This document shows positions 1 through 12,142 of a stretch of 64,000 nt of DNA, piece by piece. This DNA is from Membranipora membranacea (taxonomy: Eukaryota; Bryozoa; Gymnolaemata; Cheilostomatida; Membraniporidae): positions 30,688,001-30,752,000 of the forward strand of contig OU612068.1 of assembly GCA_914767715.1 (NCBI GenBank), in the 5' to 3' direction. Under the pieces are notes generated by a model that had not been told where the DNA came from, searched no databases, and saw only the letters and a list, made by a program, of their open reading frames with translations. The translations under genes were made by a program, and so were the position numbers. The stretch's first letter is position 1. Every line of letters starts with the position of its first letter.

Positions 1-117
1 AAATTTAGTGATGTGAATTTAGTACATCACTGCTTTTCTTTGCACTGTTTATGTACAGTGCCTAGGTGGCAGCAAACTTTTAAGCACATTGAATCGAGAA
101 TATCTATTTTCCCTTAC

Positions 118-287
118 CTCGCTGTATATGACCAATGTTTCGTAGAAATTCTCTGTTTCCTTGAAGCATTTCTAATTGGTCAATTGTAAACTGCCCTGTG
201 ATTGGGTATGAGTTCCGAACGTCTGCATTCTTTTTACCAATAAGAAGCTTCTTGTCTACTCCGTTGTGTTCGGCGTAAGCTGGCTGG
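118..287 (-). other. Last exon of the LamGL gene within the window
   Basis: A phase-2 acceptor after a T-rich tract (tgtttttag) and a donor CGAG|gtaagg enclose 170 nt. The encoded segment continues the second LamGL module with the K-L-L-I-G-K-K-N pattern typical of late strands, then I-D-Q-L-E-M-L. It ends in phase 1, so the gene continues to the left of base 1. Confidence 0.7.
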
Positions 288-3200
288 CTAAAAACATAAA
301 TGTTTTGTGTGATAAAAACGGTCACATCAACTACGAATAAAATTGATGATTGGATACTCGACACTAGGAGCGGTAAATGTGGAGCATAGAGGTAAGATAT
401 GTTAGGTTTCAATTTTTCAGCACTACAGTATCCCACATATCATAACATTTAGACAGGAAGCAGCCTAGTGGTAAGACTGCTCAAAAAGTGATGGGTGAGA
501 CAATTTTGATGCAGGATAAATCAGGTCTGTCTAGAATGTGGAAAATTGCAGGATTTCCAATAAATTTGATGCAGTTGGCAGAAGTCAAGTCAGGTGGACA
601 AGACTATAGTACTGGGTTTACCATAATATAATATGTTGTATCATTGCATGAGGTGTTTGGTCAACGACAGCGCTACCTCATGTCCCCATATCATGTCATT
701 GGCATGTAAGGAAATGATGTGAAGCTGACATATCGAAATTGAAAAAATGTGCTTTTATCAATCAGTCAACTCTTTACTCATGTGTTACGAAAAAGATGAA
801 ACATGAAAAATGTAGTTAGTAATTGCCCCAATACAGTGGTCTTAGACCATACAATATCATGCTAGCCTAGAAGTTTGACATTGTTCAATTGAAATTTGTG
901 TGCTGACCTAACATGAGCAGACTTCTACAAGTTTACGTAGTAAATAAAGTGTCATGTCAACAAAATCCCCACAATGCTATTTCAAGCCGGAATTCCCTGA
1001 AGATCAGGAACGTTTGCATAAATAAGTTATTTCATTATCATACTGTTTATTGGTTCATTGGTGAAGTTGTCATACTCACGTGAAAAAATCACCGAATAAT
1101 TCCTCATCAACGAGTTGTCCGTTAACGTAGAGTCTCTCAGCCGCGTTACCTGCATTACGATCGAGCTCTACAAAGTACCACTGATCTGTCTGAGGGAATG
1201 GGAATTCCAGAATTATAGGCTAAAATATAAATAAAACATTAATTATGTTACTGTGAAATTATTTTCTAAGATTTAGAAGCAAAATTCTAAGTGATAATGT
1301 AAGCCATGGTAATAAATAAAGGCACGAATGTCAAAGTCAGCGGCTGTTGGGTAGATGAATAGGAAGTACATTATTTACTGTTAATCAGAAACTTACTTGG
1401 GTGAAATAAAAGCCTGGCACCGGCTCATTAAATGACTCACACCACTTTAAATTGTTTATTTGATGCTGCTATGCGCAGAGGAAATAAAAACTTACGTAAA
1501 AATTAATTGTTTTGGTTTCTTGAGTATAAACAAGTCTGTAATACTCAAAGTCAAGCATGAGTCAAGCTCAGAGTTAAAAACATAATAAAAGGCTCAGTCA
1601 TAATCCAATCACAGAGCTTGATACACAATGGTGAAGAGCTTACCTCATCAGAGCTCTCGTATATGAGAGCCATGAGTTTCTGGTCTTGGTATTGGAATGT
1701 AATGCCTTCATTACCAGTGTCGAGAATAGTCATACCATTTCTTAGCTGGTCAAACTTAACCCAGAATGAGGTGTACATATCACAGTCACGAACCTGTAAA
1801 CAACAACTGTACTGTTACTGTGCATTCCCTTTCAATGGTTACTGACATCACCCACCTCACCTGACTAGCATGTGACGTGACATCAAGGTTGGCCATGTGG
1901 GTTTAAGACAAGATTAGATCCGCAGTCTATCTGTCATACTTACATTACCAAAGCATGTATTACTGACATCTCCAGCGTCTATATAACTCATCCCCGCGTC
2001 AGATCTCCCCAGCATGAGGGCCATGTCTGCTCGTCCCTTAACAAGCTGTAAGAGAAGAAGTGTAAGTTTTTATGTGCTGCTCAAGCTGCTGAGCATCATC
2101 TGCGGGATTGTGAGAGTAATCCAGTTGTTGTTTTTTTTCATTGTGGTAGGTGACAAATATATCCTGTAAGAGCCTCACGACGGTTCATGTCTAACCCGCT
2201 CTATGCAACGAGATGAAATGTAACAAGCTACAGATATTTCGATTAATTACAGCAGCATGCGAATTTCACTCTTAAGTTATCATACAGGCATTCTTTTCAT
2301 TGGATTACCAATCTTGCCATTTTGCTGATGTAAGATTACCTGAGCTTGAGCGTCTCCCTCAGTTCTAGCGTTGATAGTTAAAGGCCAGGTGGGGACCAGT
2401 CTCCCGTCTAATCTGTTCATACTGAAGTAATAGTGTCTAGGACCAGCTGTAAACAAGCAATAGAACTTGATGTACATCAGATAAACAATCTAACATATAT
2501 TATAGGTCTCAACTCTGCTGACAGCAGCATTATATATTCGAATCTGCAATTCATCATCTCATAGCCAACATAAAGCAACAAAGTATGAGAGAGATACAGT
2601 ATATACTAGGTTATGTGGATATTTTGGATGAAACTTTGAAAAACGATTTAATGCAAGGGTCATCACACCAAAGAGTTGGTCTCGTTGATCGATGTAGTTT
2701 GACTTACTTGTGTTGAATATTTCGTAGTCCTCCTGGTATGAAGAGAGGAACTGAATGTTTGCTATACCCATCTTATTAGCATTGTTGGTAGATCCCAGAA
2801 TAAATGGCTCTCTGGTCTGGTCTGGAACGCCTACAAATATTATAAATACAGTAATTGGTGTGTACCATAAGAAGAAGACAACTACCACAGTTTGTGAGAT
2901 CATTATTCGGTTGATGAGAGATACTAAACTCCGACAACATACAGAGCACTAATACTTATTTTTACCCAGAAAGGATTGTTTTATTACTACTGATGAGAAA
3001 AAAGGTAGCTACATGAACATATCAGCTGATGATACAGAGCCGACAGTATCCCAGGCTCCAAAGTGTTATTTGTTGATTACAGTAGAGTTATATATATTAT
3101 ATATATATAGTAATGAAGTAATAATAATGGTTATATATACGTGAAATACTCCCAGCACCATCACAAACTAATAGATTTACTATAGCATAATCATACAGGA

Positions 3201-6200
3201 GGGCAAAAAGTAGTCCAAAACATTTCATCTGTTCTTGAGGCGGTATAATTTCAAAAGCAGCAGTGTTTGAGCATGCCTTCAGCAACACAACATTACGCAG
3301 TCTATTTGGGAAGCAGCGCAAAAAGGCCTCAGCCAAGTGGCACGTTATATGCAGAACATACAATATCTATCAGTCTCATTCTGAATCTTATGGGTTAAGC
3401 GCTAAATCAACTTTGGTGGTGATACATTTACTACAAGGTTAGCGTAAGGTGAGGGGTTACCTTCAGGCGAGCTTTCAGATTCAACTAAAAGGTTATTATA
3501 AATATAGCATCAAATAGCAACTGACACCATCATGCATATTGGTGAGGAGCTCAAGCAATTTACTTTTGTTATTTAGTTCCGTACACACACAAAAAAGCAA
3601 GTGAGTTTGGTTGGATGAGACAAAACTGATTGTGAATACACCACATCCACACAGGGTCATGTGAAATCACCAACATGCAACAGAGGAAGGATGATCGGTA
3701 TTCAGATAAATCCTAAAATGAGCGTAAAAACCTCTTACAACTTCTCAGCCCTCGCCCTGATTGTTAATACTAAGTGACCCTATGCTGAGTTATCTTACGT
3801 TGACTGGAAGGGTTGCGGGTCGTTCCGACAGACTGCCCGTTCAGATATACATGCAGTCCCTCAGTCCTGGACCAACTGGCTGCGTAGTGATACCAATAAT
3901 CAACAAACTGACCACTTCCTTCATTGTATATCTTAGCTGGAAAAAAATCTGTCGCCTCATTCTACAACAGAAATGATTTAGTTAATCTTTAACATCATAT
4001 GTCATATGTACATGTGTACATGTGTACATGTGTACATGTGTACACATGTACATGTGTACATGTGTACGTGTGTACATGTGTACATGTGTACATGTGTACA
4101 TGTGTACATGTGTACGTGTGTATGTGTGTACGTTTGTACATGTGTATGTGTGTACATTTGTACATGTGTACATGTGTACATGTGTACATGTGTACATGTG
4201 TACATGTGTACATGTGTACATGTGTACATGTGTACATCTGTACATGTGTACATGTGTACATGTGTACATGTGTACATGTGTACATGTGTACACGTGTACA
4301 CGTGTACACGTGTACATGTGTACATGTGTACATGTGTACATGTGTACATGTGTACATGTGTACATGTGTATGTAGGATAGATAGACAAAGGAGGTAATAG
4401 GAGAATATAAAAAACTGACCTTAGTAAAATAATGTGACAATTATGTAACTCTGATGTTTACCTGATAAACATGAATAGGTGCAAATTTTGTCAAATGAAT
4501 AGGAAGCCTCATATTTCGTTAGGCCATTTTTGAATCAGCTTTTTGAAAAGCCAGTGACAATTCACAAGTCAATAGTTCTTATAATCCAGCTCAAACTGTC
4601 ACTTCACTCATTGTTCTCTAGGAAAATTTTGTAGATTTACTTGGCTGTTTCCAATGCTATATAATTCCTTATTTAGAGAACGGTATGACAAATTTCTGGG
4701 TCAGTTCAAATATACAGTTATGGATAGAGCAATGAATCCGGATTTTATATTAGCCACACATTCTTGTCTAGCCTATCCAGTCGGTACTGAAGGATGTTGT
4801 CACTCACAATCCAGGTGAAGCCATTAGGACGGACGAATTTGGTGATCAGTTTGCCGTTCTGCCAGTAGACAGCTACTCCATGAGAATTATAGCCTCCGTT
4901 ATCTATAAGTGTGCCATCATTAACCATGAGATCACTGTTGTCTATCATCATCCAAAACGACAAGGTGTAACCTGCAGAATGAAAAAAAGTAGTGAAGCCT
5001 GGAGAAGCAATCAACCTTGGCATATAGGAATTATGTGATCAAAAAACAACTAAGAGGATCGTAGAATAATTTCAGAGAGTAATCATTCTTCTCTGCTAAA
5101 AAAGTTATTGTACTAATGAAAGGCTCTTAGAGAGATCAGTAACCTCATAAAAAGTAGACCCTTTTATTATCTCTAATAATCATAAGGTAGTTCTTATCGA
5201 AAATAAATCATACGGCTGTATCTAGTAAATATTATAGAGAATACGGCCAAGGTAGTTCTGTATTCAAACAAATTTGGCTTTTAACTTGTTGAAAAGTTGC
5301 AACTTCCCTCCTCCTCCTTCAATAACCACTGGGTCCAATCATTATACGAAAATGACACCATAACCTGGAGACATCATTTAAGACCATAATTACATATACA
5401 ATGAAGCCTAAGATCATACCATCATTGCAGAGGTCAAGGTTTCCGAGGCATTCATCTCTCTGACTCTCGCCGGCCATCTGTGCATGAGTATCACCATCCA
5501 TATACAGATACTTCATCTGATCCTGGCCTACCGACTTCAATCTCGGTGTACCAAATATCTTAGCATCCAGACCAACGTCATTGACAATCATGTCTCCGGC
5601 TTGGTGGTCAAATCCAAGGTTATATCGGATCAAACGTTCTGTAAAAGAGAAGACAATTGCTTTGAAACAGCGAATAAGTGGTCCAACCATCCTACAGCAG
5701 GGAGGGTGGGACACCATCTCTACCTAAAGCTCTTCATACTAATGCAAGCAGCTAAGAAATGGGGACAGGACGCAATACAGTATGAAATATAAGGTGTTCT
5801 GTCATCGCCTAGTTTGATGGTCAATGTTGAGAGAGGAGACACTATTTGAACATGATAATAAGCATTGGTGGATACACACATTTCTGTGCAGTTGATACAC
5901 AAGAATCCCTGAGGTATTTTATATGGCAGACATAGTTCTGATTTGTGACAGCATAACCCTGGTGAACTACAAGAAAATGCTATTCGAGTTAGAAGCTTTC
6001 AAGCATAAAAAATACTCTTCAATAGGCCTAACTATTGTGTAGGTTATCTAAAGTTCATGTTATTGTAACGATTCCATTGTCAATAATATGGCTTTTGTCG
6101 TTGCATAACAAAAACCCCAAAGGAAGGACTAGTATTTAAGTATTCATGACTGTGTAAAAAGGGAGTTGCCAATTGTGTTGACTTGTTCATTATTCATCAT

Positions 6201-9200
6201 TTAAAAATGCTGCTGATTTCACACAGCACACATGATTGAATCGCACTTTATTCTGCGTTTAGCCTGCTTCAGGCTGAGTTTTGTTTTTTGATCCCAAACA
6301 TCATGGACACCCTTGATTTGACTAGTTTTTTTAACTTTTTTGATAAAAAGTCTTTCGATAGCTAATTTGCTTAAAATTCCCTGGACGCAAGATAAAATGA
6401 CTGAGTGTAATTTGGAAAAGCCATGTGCCGTCATGGCAACTCGTCATACATAAGTGAGTAAAGTGATTGAATCTTTGACAGGCATACGGAAGAGTACGCC
6501 ATCCTAGGTACAGTTTCTATGGCAATGTGCAGAGTTTATACTGGAATTTCATTCAGTCCGATAACTACCATAACATCGCTGCTGCAGCAGTGCAGAGAAA
6601 TAAAATCGCATCATAATAAAATCATAACATTTATTAACCAGAATTTACATATGATCTATCACTGGCTTCTTGTATTGTGACCTTCTAGGTCAGCCTTTTC
6701 ACTATTGTGTAACACAAATGAAAACAGAAAATCTCAACAGGCCAATAACATTTTCACATTTAGATTGGATGTTTTCAAATGGTTGCGACCTCCACTTAGA
6801 TGTATATCGCTGAAACAGGCCAAAAGTGTAATGATTTCCATTTCATCTATACCCATAGGTCTAATGCTGTATCAGGTCATGTCGTTTTGTTATTATGATG
6901 CCTATCATGGAGTCAGTTACAACAGTGGTCCATGTATTATACTATCTTATCGGTAGGATGGCACCTTCATTTCCCTGATAGATCTATCTGCTTGCATGTC
7001 TTTAGGCCTACATGTAAGTTATTTGTATGAATATGCATGTACTGCGTATGTAGGTTAAATTATATATAGCTTGATGTGAAAGTAGCTAAGTACACACTTA
7101 TGTTGTTATATAATCCTAAAACCCCTGTATGAACCAGAATACCGCTAATCAAACAGAAGCACAGAGATGCTACGGCTCACAACAAGACACACATAACATG
7201 ATCTCAGGCGACGGAATATCCCCTCGATCCTCATCTCAATCAAATATTTGTTTACATACTATTTTATAGGACTTATTGAGGCTTGGGATTTGATATGCTG
7301 CTCAAAGGGTAGCTTATGTCTGTTGAAATAACAAGCATCAGATCAGTATTGAACTCACATAAACACAAATTCTCAACCACTAACACACCAAGAAAAAAAC
7401 TCTATTGCAAATAGCAAAATAGTGCTAGTTGTAACTCATAGATTGACTGCTGGGTGCAAAGCCTGTAATTACCATGTAATTTGTAAACTGAATAGTGATT
7501 CAGGACAAAAGCCCACTAGGTCCTTATATTTTCATAGTTATGTAATCACTGAGTTAAGTTGTCTAGACCTTCTAAGGCTTACTGCTTATTTCAACTAATT
7601 AATAGGATAATGTCACATTCTTTGAATAGTAATCGGAAGGGCATTGAGCCTCTATCTTGGCACCTTTATATCAATGGGCCGATTTCAGTTCACACTAGAT
7701 ATAAGAATGGGCGCCAGGAGCAAGTTTATCAATAAGGTCAGCAGATTAGGGTATTATAAATAGTCCTTCAGGGCCCAAAATGCCTAGCTTGACATGACGG
7801 GCTACACAGGGCCTAACAAATACTCTCGGTTCTTATTCAACAGCGTCTGAAAATTTACCCCGGCGCAATAATTCTTATTCAGATCAAGAAGTTAATACCT
7901 GGTTCTGATTCATGCAACAAATTAACCAATTAGTCGTGTACCTGAGCTCATATCTTAACAGCATCCTGTGTAGTCTATAAGCAGTAAAATCTCAAATGTC
8001 AAAACTATCAGCAAACGGAAGAACAAATCAGCGCCCCCAACTAAAACATTGCTAGCAATAAAGAACTCCCGCTATTTCAGCAAATGTTAGCCAGTAAATA
8101 TCTTGCAATGGCTCATTCATGTAATTGGCCCATCTAATTTAGTTGTATGTTCTGCTGTTACGAAACTTTTTCTCGAATTACCCAGTTGCCGCTTTCTACT
8201 CCATCACAAATTTGCTTGTATTGTGTTCCTCGAGCCCACAAGATCACGGCCAAACTATTTAAAACAAAGTAGAGTGTAAGACAGACTGATGTAAGCAGGA
8301 CGCTGTAACAAGATCTATGATGTCACTATCTGATCATGTTATACGATCGTCGGTTAGGATTTTTTACGTGATCAACTGATGCCAGATAAGCTGTTGTAAT
8401 TATGAGTTTCCTCTGTAGAGATGATTGGTTTTATCAGACAAAAGATCAACCAGCTCTTTTTATCTTTTGTGTTACAAGGGTGAGCAATACTCCCAATACC
8501 ATTCCCTCTCTTTGCCTAACTCTATTTGCACCCTACATAACTGACACATTACCAGTAGCATCCGTAAACTGTCTCAGGAAAATAAGTTGAACGAAAATAC
8601 AACAGTTTCATGTCTTCATCCAGATTCCCCACTACGCTTTCACTGCACTTATTTTCAGCAATGCATATAACACAAACTGTATAAATCAGAATAGTTTTTA
8701 CTGATCTAAGAATGTTGTGCAAATTGTCACCACATGTTACCCGCCCTCTACACAAATATTCAGACATAAAAAAACTTGAGTGCAATTTCAAGTTTATTAG
8801 ACTAGAAGTCCTTGAGATGCCTAATGATTAATAATATTCAGTCAGCTGTTATACAGGATAATAAAACTGATCCTCGGTGGGATTCAGGGAATAGGCTGAG
8901 GTGATAAAGTAAATAATAGATGAAAGCTAGTGTAGAGAAGAGATCAGCTGAAAAGGAAGACCTGATAATTATAGCATCACTGCTATCTTTGCTAAATCAG
9001 AATGCAGGTGTGAAGCGACCACCCTGTTTTGTTGTTGTTTTTACTTGAATGAGATGCACTTGATGCGATTGTATACCCTGCTGTGTATCATGATTGCAGC
9101 AAAACAGAACAGAAGTTACAAACTGCTAATCCACCTAATGATAGGATTAGATTAGGCAAGCCTATCCTAGCCCCTGTCTGTTATTGTTCTTATGGCTGTC

Positions 9201-12120
9201 ATGTGCAACGGAACAAACGTCTCACAAAAGATCTATCAGTCATCCAATTTACGAATTATCACAATTGCTTATGCAAAATAAGTAATGCTTGTCATGCAAT
9301 GGATTGAGGCCTAATCATCATTGAATCAATATTTTCTCAGATTTGGGTAAGCTACTGTTATGAGGATGCCGACTGTTTTACAATTTGTTTGGCTAGCAAG
9401 CTCAAGTGTCATCTCAGAAAGTCTCGCAACATAACAGACTCCTTCATCGCATATTTTAGGAGAGCTATTTGCTCGAGAAAGTCTCTGATTTCATGCTACT
9501 ACCGGTACTCACATTCAGTTTGGTTTACAATAGTGAATGGGCTTTTTAGCTTATAATCTACCTGAATATAGCTGCATCAGTGTTTACACAATCCTAAATA
9601 ATATCAGAATGATGATTGATTTTCCAAAAAAAGGTCTATTACATGATACATCAATGTGTGTAGACTGCAGAGCGCTATGTATCTAACGCGGCCACTACAG
9701 CTACCACATACAAGAAATAATAAGCAATTGCAATGTGCAACGAAAACATTAACAGATGAACAGCGCAGAGAGAACAGGTGCTTGCAGGTACTCTCAATGT
9801 TAACTTCTTTCAGGCCTAGACCCTATGATGTTGAGTGGCGGAATTGAAGCACTGACCATGATAGGATACAACGCCAAAGGCCACAAGGCCAAAGTTATAC
9901 ATCTTCTCCACATATAATATTTCAGGCATCATTACTGGGCATATTTTTGCAGAGAAATGATATCACCTTATTATGTGAAAACACTATGATAGTTCATCGG
10001 TACTTTCAGCTCTCTGCTTTTGACTACAGGCTAGCCCTATATTAAAATATCCGTCAGCTGACAACATTTAGCTGTCAAAAGTTCAGATTCATCCCAGGCG
10101 CAAAAGTGATGAACGTTGACAAATTCAATTAATAAGCACCTCAATACTTAGTACAACATCACAAACACCATTAGTTCAGTTGAGCGTGTGTGTCCTGAGG
10201 CCTGAGACAGAATGAGGTTGATATATTCCCTAGTTTGGTGACCTTTATGTTATGTAAGAGCTCCTCCCCCACCCTGATCTATTGTTCCCCCCCCCCCCCA
10301 CACCATCAGAGATATTATGTAGCCTATGTTGTTAGCCTCACTGTCATCCAACTGCATACATCCTATAATTCATCCTCAAAGGTCAATGATACTGGTCAAG
10401 AATTTCTTTGAAACAGTTCACTAGTTAGGGAAGGTTGGAAAGTTGAACGGCAAATCGAGAGTCACGAGTACTGCTCTGGGCTTGTCAGTGATATTTGGTG
10501 TATAGCAAAGTTATACTTATATATCGATAACTGAGGGTCAGCATTCCGACCGCAGACAGCCTTTGTCTCTACTCCCTAGGTACTATTCTTAGGAAAAAGA
10601 CTTCTCATGAAAGCCATTTGTTTAGTAGTACAAAACAAAATACCACACAATTCATAAAGATACTTTTTGCAAATCAATTTTGATTATTCAACAGCCAATG
10701 TACATAGTCAGCACCATTTATACTCTGAGCGCAGTGATATCATGGCTGATTACCCAACAACAAACTGGAGTTATATTACAGAAAGAAAACTAGCTTGCAG
10801 TTAAATATCCTTAAGGCTTGTCAGGTATAAACAGGTTTCGGGAATGTAAGATCGGCCGGAGATATATGTGATAACATTCTATGTGCTTTTATAAATATGT
10901 ATGGTATAAAGACAGCGTGATTTGTTCTGCAAAACTAATTCATGATAAACTGAAAAGGTATAAATGATGAAATCAAAGGTGATGGTTTTTGTTTACATAA
11001 TTATGAGGTCACCAGTAAGACAGGTAATCAACTGTTAGCAATGCAAACTTCCTGTAGAATGTTGAGGTTAGGATTTTGGCTTCTATTGTGAGTCAGAAGT
11101 CAGACTGACAATCTTGATAAGAAATCTGACACAGCTTTTCACAGGTGGACGTCAGCAATGGTGTGGGTGATATGATTAAAGCCGGCAGCCTGAATGAATG
11201 TGAGAAGATGTCCGACAAGGAGTCTTATAAGGTCAAGGTGGTATCTAAAAAGTCGTCAAACAAAAAATTATTAATGACTTGTTTTACCCTATGATATACA
11301 CTCTAGCCTATTAAGTCTAGCCATGGTCTATAATTAACCAGATAAACATACCTGTAGGGCACTGGTAATTTTCGGGGACACAATCCGAGTTACACTGGCA
11401 TGTTTGTTCGTTGTAGAGTCTGCACGGACATCTACTTGATGTCTGGTTGAAGCATGGATCATCACCAGTTACAGATTTCAGTTGTTCGCCTACTTCCAGG
11501 ACGTACGGGTTAGATCGACGACAATCACAGTTCTTATACTCCACATCATAGATCTCACCATCAAACTGAGGAGGCATATCGATGCCTTTGCCTGCGGCTC
11601 GATCCCGGATGTTCGGCGGTAAACCACCGATATACAAGTCGCTTATATCAGAAGAGGGGGTGTAATCCAGACCGTCCTGACATTCCCCAAAACAGAGATC
11701 GCCACCATAATTTGGGATCTGAGCGCGGTAAGCTCCTGTTGCATCCTCCAATTCTAACTTAAGCCACATCCGATATCTTCTAATAGTAAGAAAATGGGAC
11801 TTCCCAAGCTCTATTTCCTTATCACCTCTCTCATACATAGCTGGCTCTGAGCTGAAGCCAAACTTGTATTCAAGAGAAATTTTTTGATCGGTTATTTTAA
11901 GCAGCATATAGTCCGTGTTTCCAGCTTCCATATAAGCTATTAATCCATCACCTTTCAGTGCTTCAATCCGCAGATATAGCACAGCATCTCTATGTGGACA
12001 TACATTCCATTTGCTATAACGCGCCCAGGAGTCAGAAGTTCCATTATATTGCAGTGCATGAATGCTGCAGCTGTATAGAAGTGTAGCAAGGAGCACCAGG
12101 CTATGGATGGAGGCTACCAT
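118..12120 (-). CDS. Neurexin-LNS / tandem LamGL adhesion protein, 3' end outside window
   Basis: Ten exons were read: 12120-11352, 5638-5420, 4971-4808, 3961-3799, 2830-2708, 2446-2340, 2045-1944, 1793-1644, 1219-1080 and 287-118. Every junction has GT/AG ends and matching phase, giving about 702 residues before the gene leaves the window. The ATG at 12118-12120 follows an A-rich context and opens a hydrophobic signal peptide (residues 1-22). An AG acceptor just upstream (exon starts 12142) implies a spliced 5' UTR exon. Residues about 23-205 resemble the first LNS domain of alpha-neurexins (W-A-R-Y-x-K-W start, G-G-L-P-P near the end). A Cys-rich linker and two LamG-like lectin folds follow. 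No transmembrane segment is seen, so membrane anchoring is undecided. Cell adhesion or synaptic-type recognition is inferred from the families. The direct 11352-to-5638 splice is in phase but spans 5.7 kb, so intervening exons could be missed. Confidence 0.8.
1080..2446 (-). other. Exons for second LamGL module
   Basis: Exons 2446-2340, 2045-1944, 1793-1644 and 1219-1080 repeat the plan of the preceding module. H-Y-Y-F-S-M-N-R-L-D-G starts it. C-F-G-N-V-R-D-C precedes Y-T-S-F-W-V-K-F, and W-Y-F-V-E-L-D precedes L-Y-V-N-G-Q-L-V. The parallel C-x-G-N-x-x-x-C / S-F-W blocks show the two modules arose by internal duplication. The last exon leaves in phase 2. Confidence 0.7.
2708..5638 (-). other. 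Exons for first LamGL (concanavalin-like) module
   Basis: Exons 5638-5420, 4971-4808, 3961-3799 and 2830-2708 encode one lectin-like beta-sandwich. Visible landmarks are R-Y-N-L-G-F-D at the start, C-L-G-N-L-D-L-C followed by Y-T-L-S-F-W-M, and later W-Y-H-Y-A-A-S-W followed by L-H-V-Y-L-N-G-Q. These match the LamG-like/pentraxin-type concanavalin fold common in invertebrate extracellular proteins. The assignment is by pattern, not by search. Confidence 0.7.
4002..4372. repeat. 8-bp tandem array (TGTACATG)n, about 45 copies
   Basis: Nearly uninterrupted TGTACATG units fill about 370 bp, with occasional G/T/C variants and one patch of cacgtg-type variants near 4290. The unit contains the overlapping palindromes TGTACA and ACATGT, so either strand could fold on itself. 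It lies in the intron between the LamGL exons at 4808 and 3961, with its left end only about 40 bp downstream of the acceptor-side exon start. All six frames are open simply because the unit has no stop codon. Confidence 0.95.
5639..11351 (-). other. 5.7-kb intron of the LamGL gene, no gene seen
   Basis: This stretch separates the signal-peptide/LNS exon from the LamGL exons. I find no exon here with both splice consensus and compatible phase. It holds ordinary AT-rich sequence and a poly-C run near 10283-10298. A long first intron of this kind may carry regulatory DNA, but no specific site can be supported. Confidence 0.6.
11352..12120 (-). other. Exon: signal peptide + neurexin-type LNS domain + Cys-rich linker
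   Basis: This is a single 769-nt coding exon ending at donor CAG|gtatgt in phase 1. The mature start L-Q-Y-N-G-T, then W-A-R-Y-S-K-W-N-V-C, then the closing D-L-Y-I-G-G-L-P-P follow the alpha-neurexin LNS1 pattern. A disulfide-like C-F-G-E-C loop sits near residue 142. After the domain, about 45 residues contain closely spaced cysteines (C-P-C, C-Q-C, C-x3-C), perhaps an EGF-like remnant. In alpha-neurexins an EGF module occupies this position. Confidence 0.8.
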
Positions 12121-12142
12121 TTTCAGCTGCGCTGCCTCAGCC

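Noticed and set aside
3982-4440. Open frames of 110-150 codons on both strands in the TGTACATG array
   Set aside because: They exist because the 8-bp unit has no stop codon. The translations are low-complexity cysteine/threonine/histidine repeats in every frame.
5790-5990. Cys-rich open segment on the minus strand after a ttgtag acceptor
   Set aside because: The open frame needs phase 2, but the upstream exon ends in phase 1 and no donor fits the next exon. Direct splicing 11352 to 5638 is in phase.
6000-11300. Short open frames of 60-80 codons in the LamGL gene's long intron
   Set aside because: None shows domain signatures, consistent composition or splice sites. They are expected by chance in this length of sequence.
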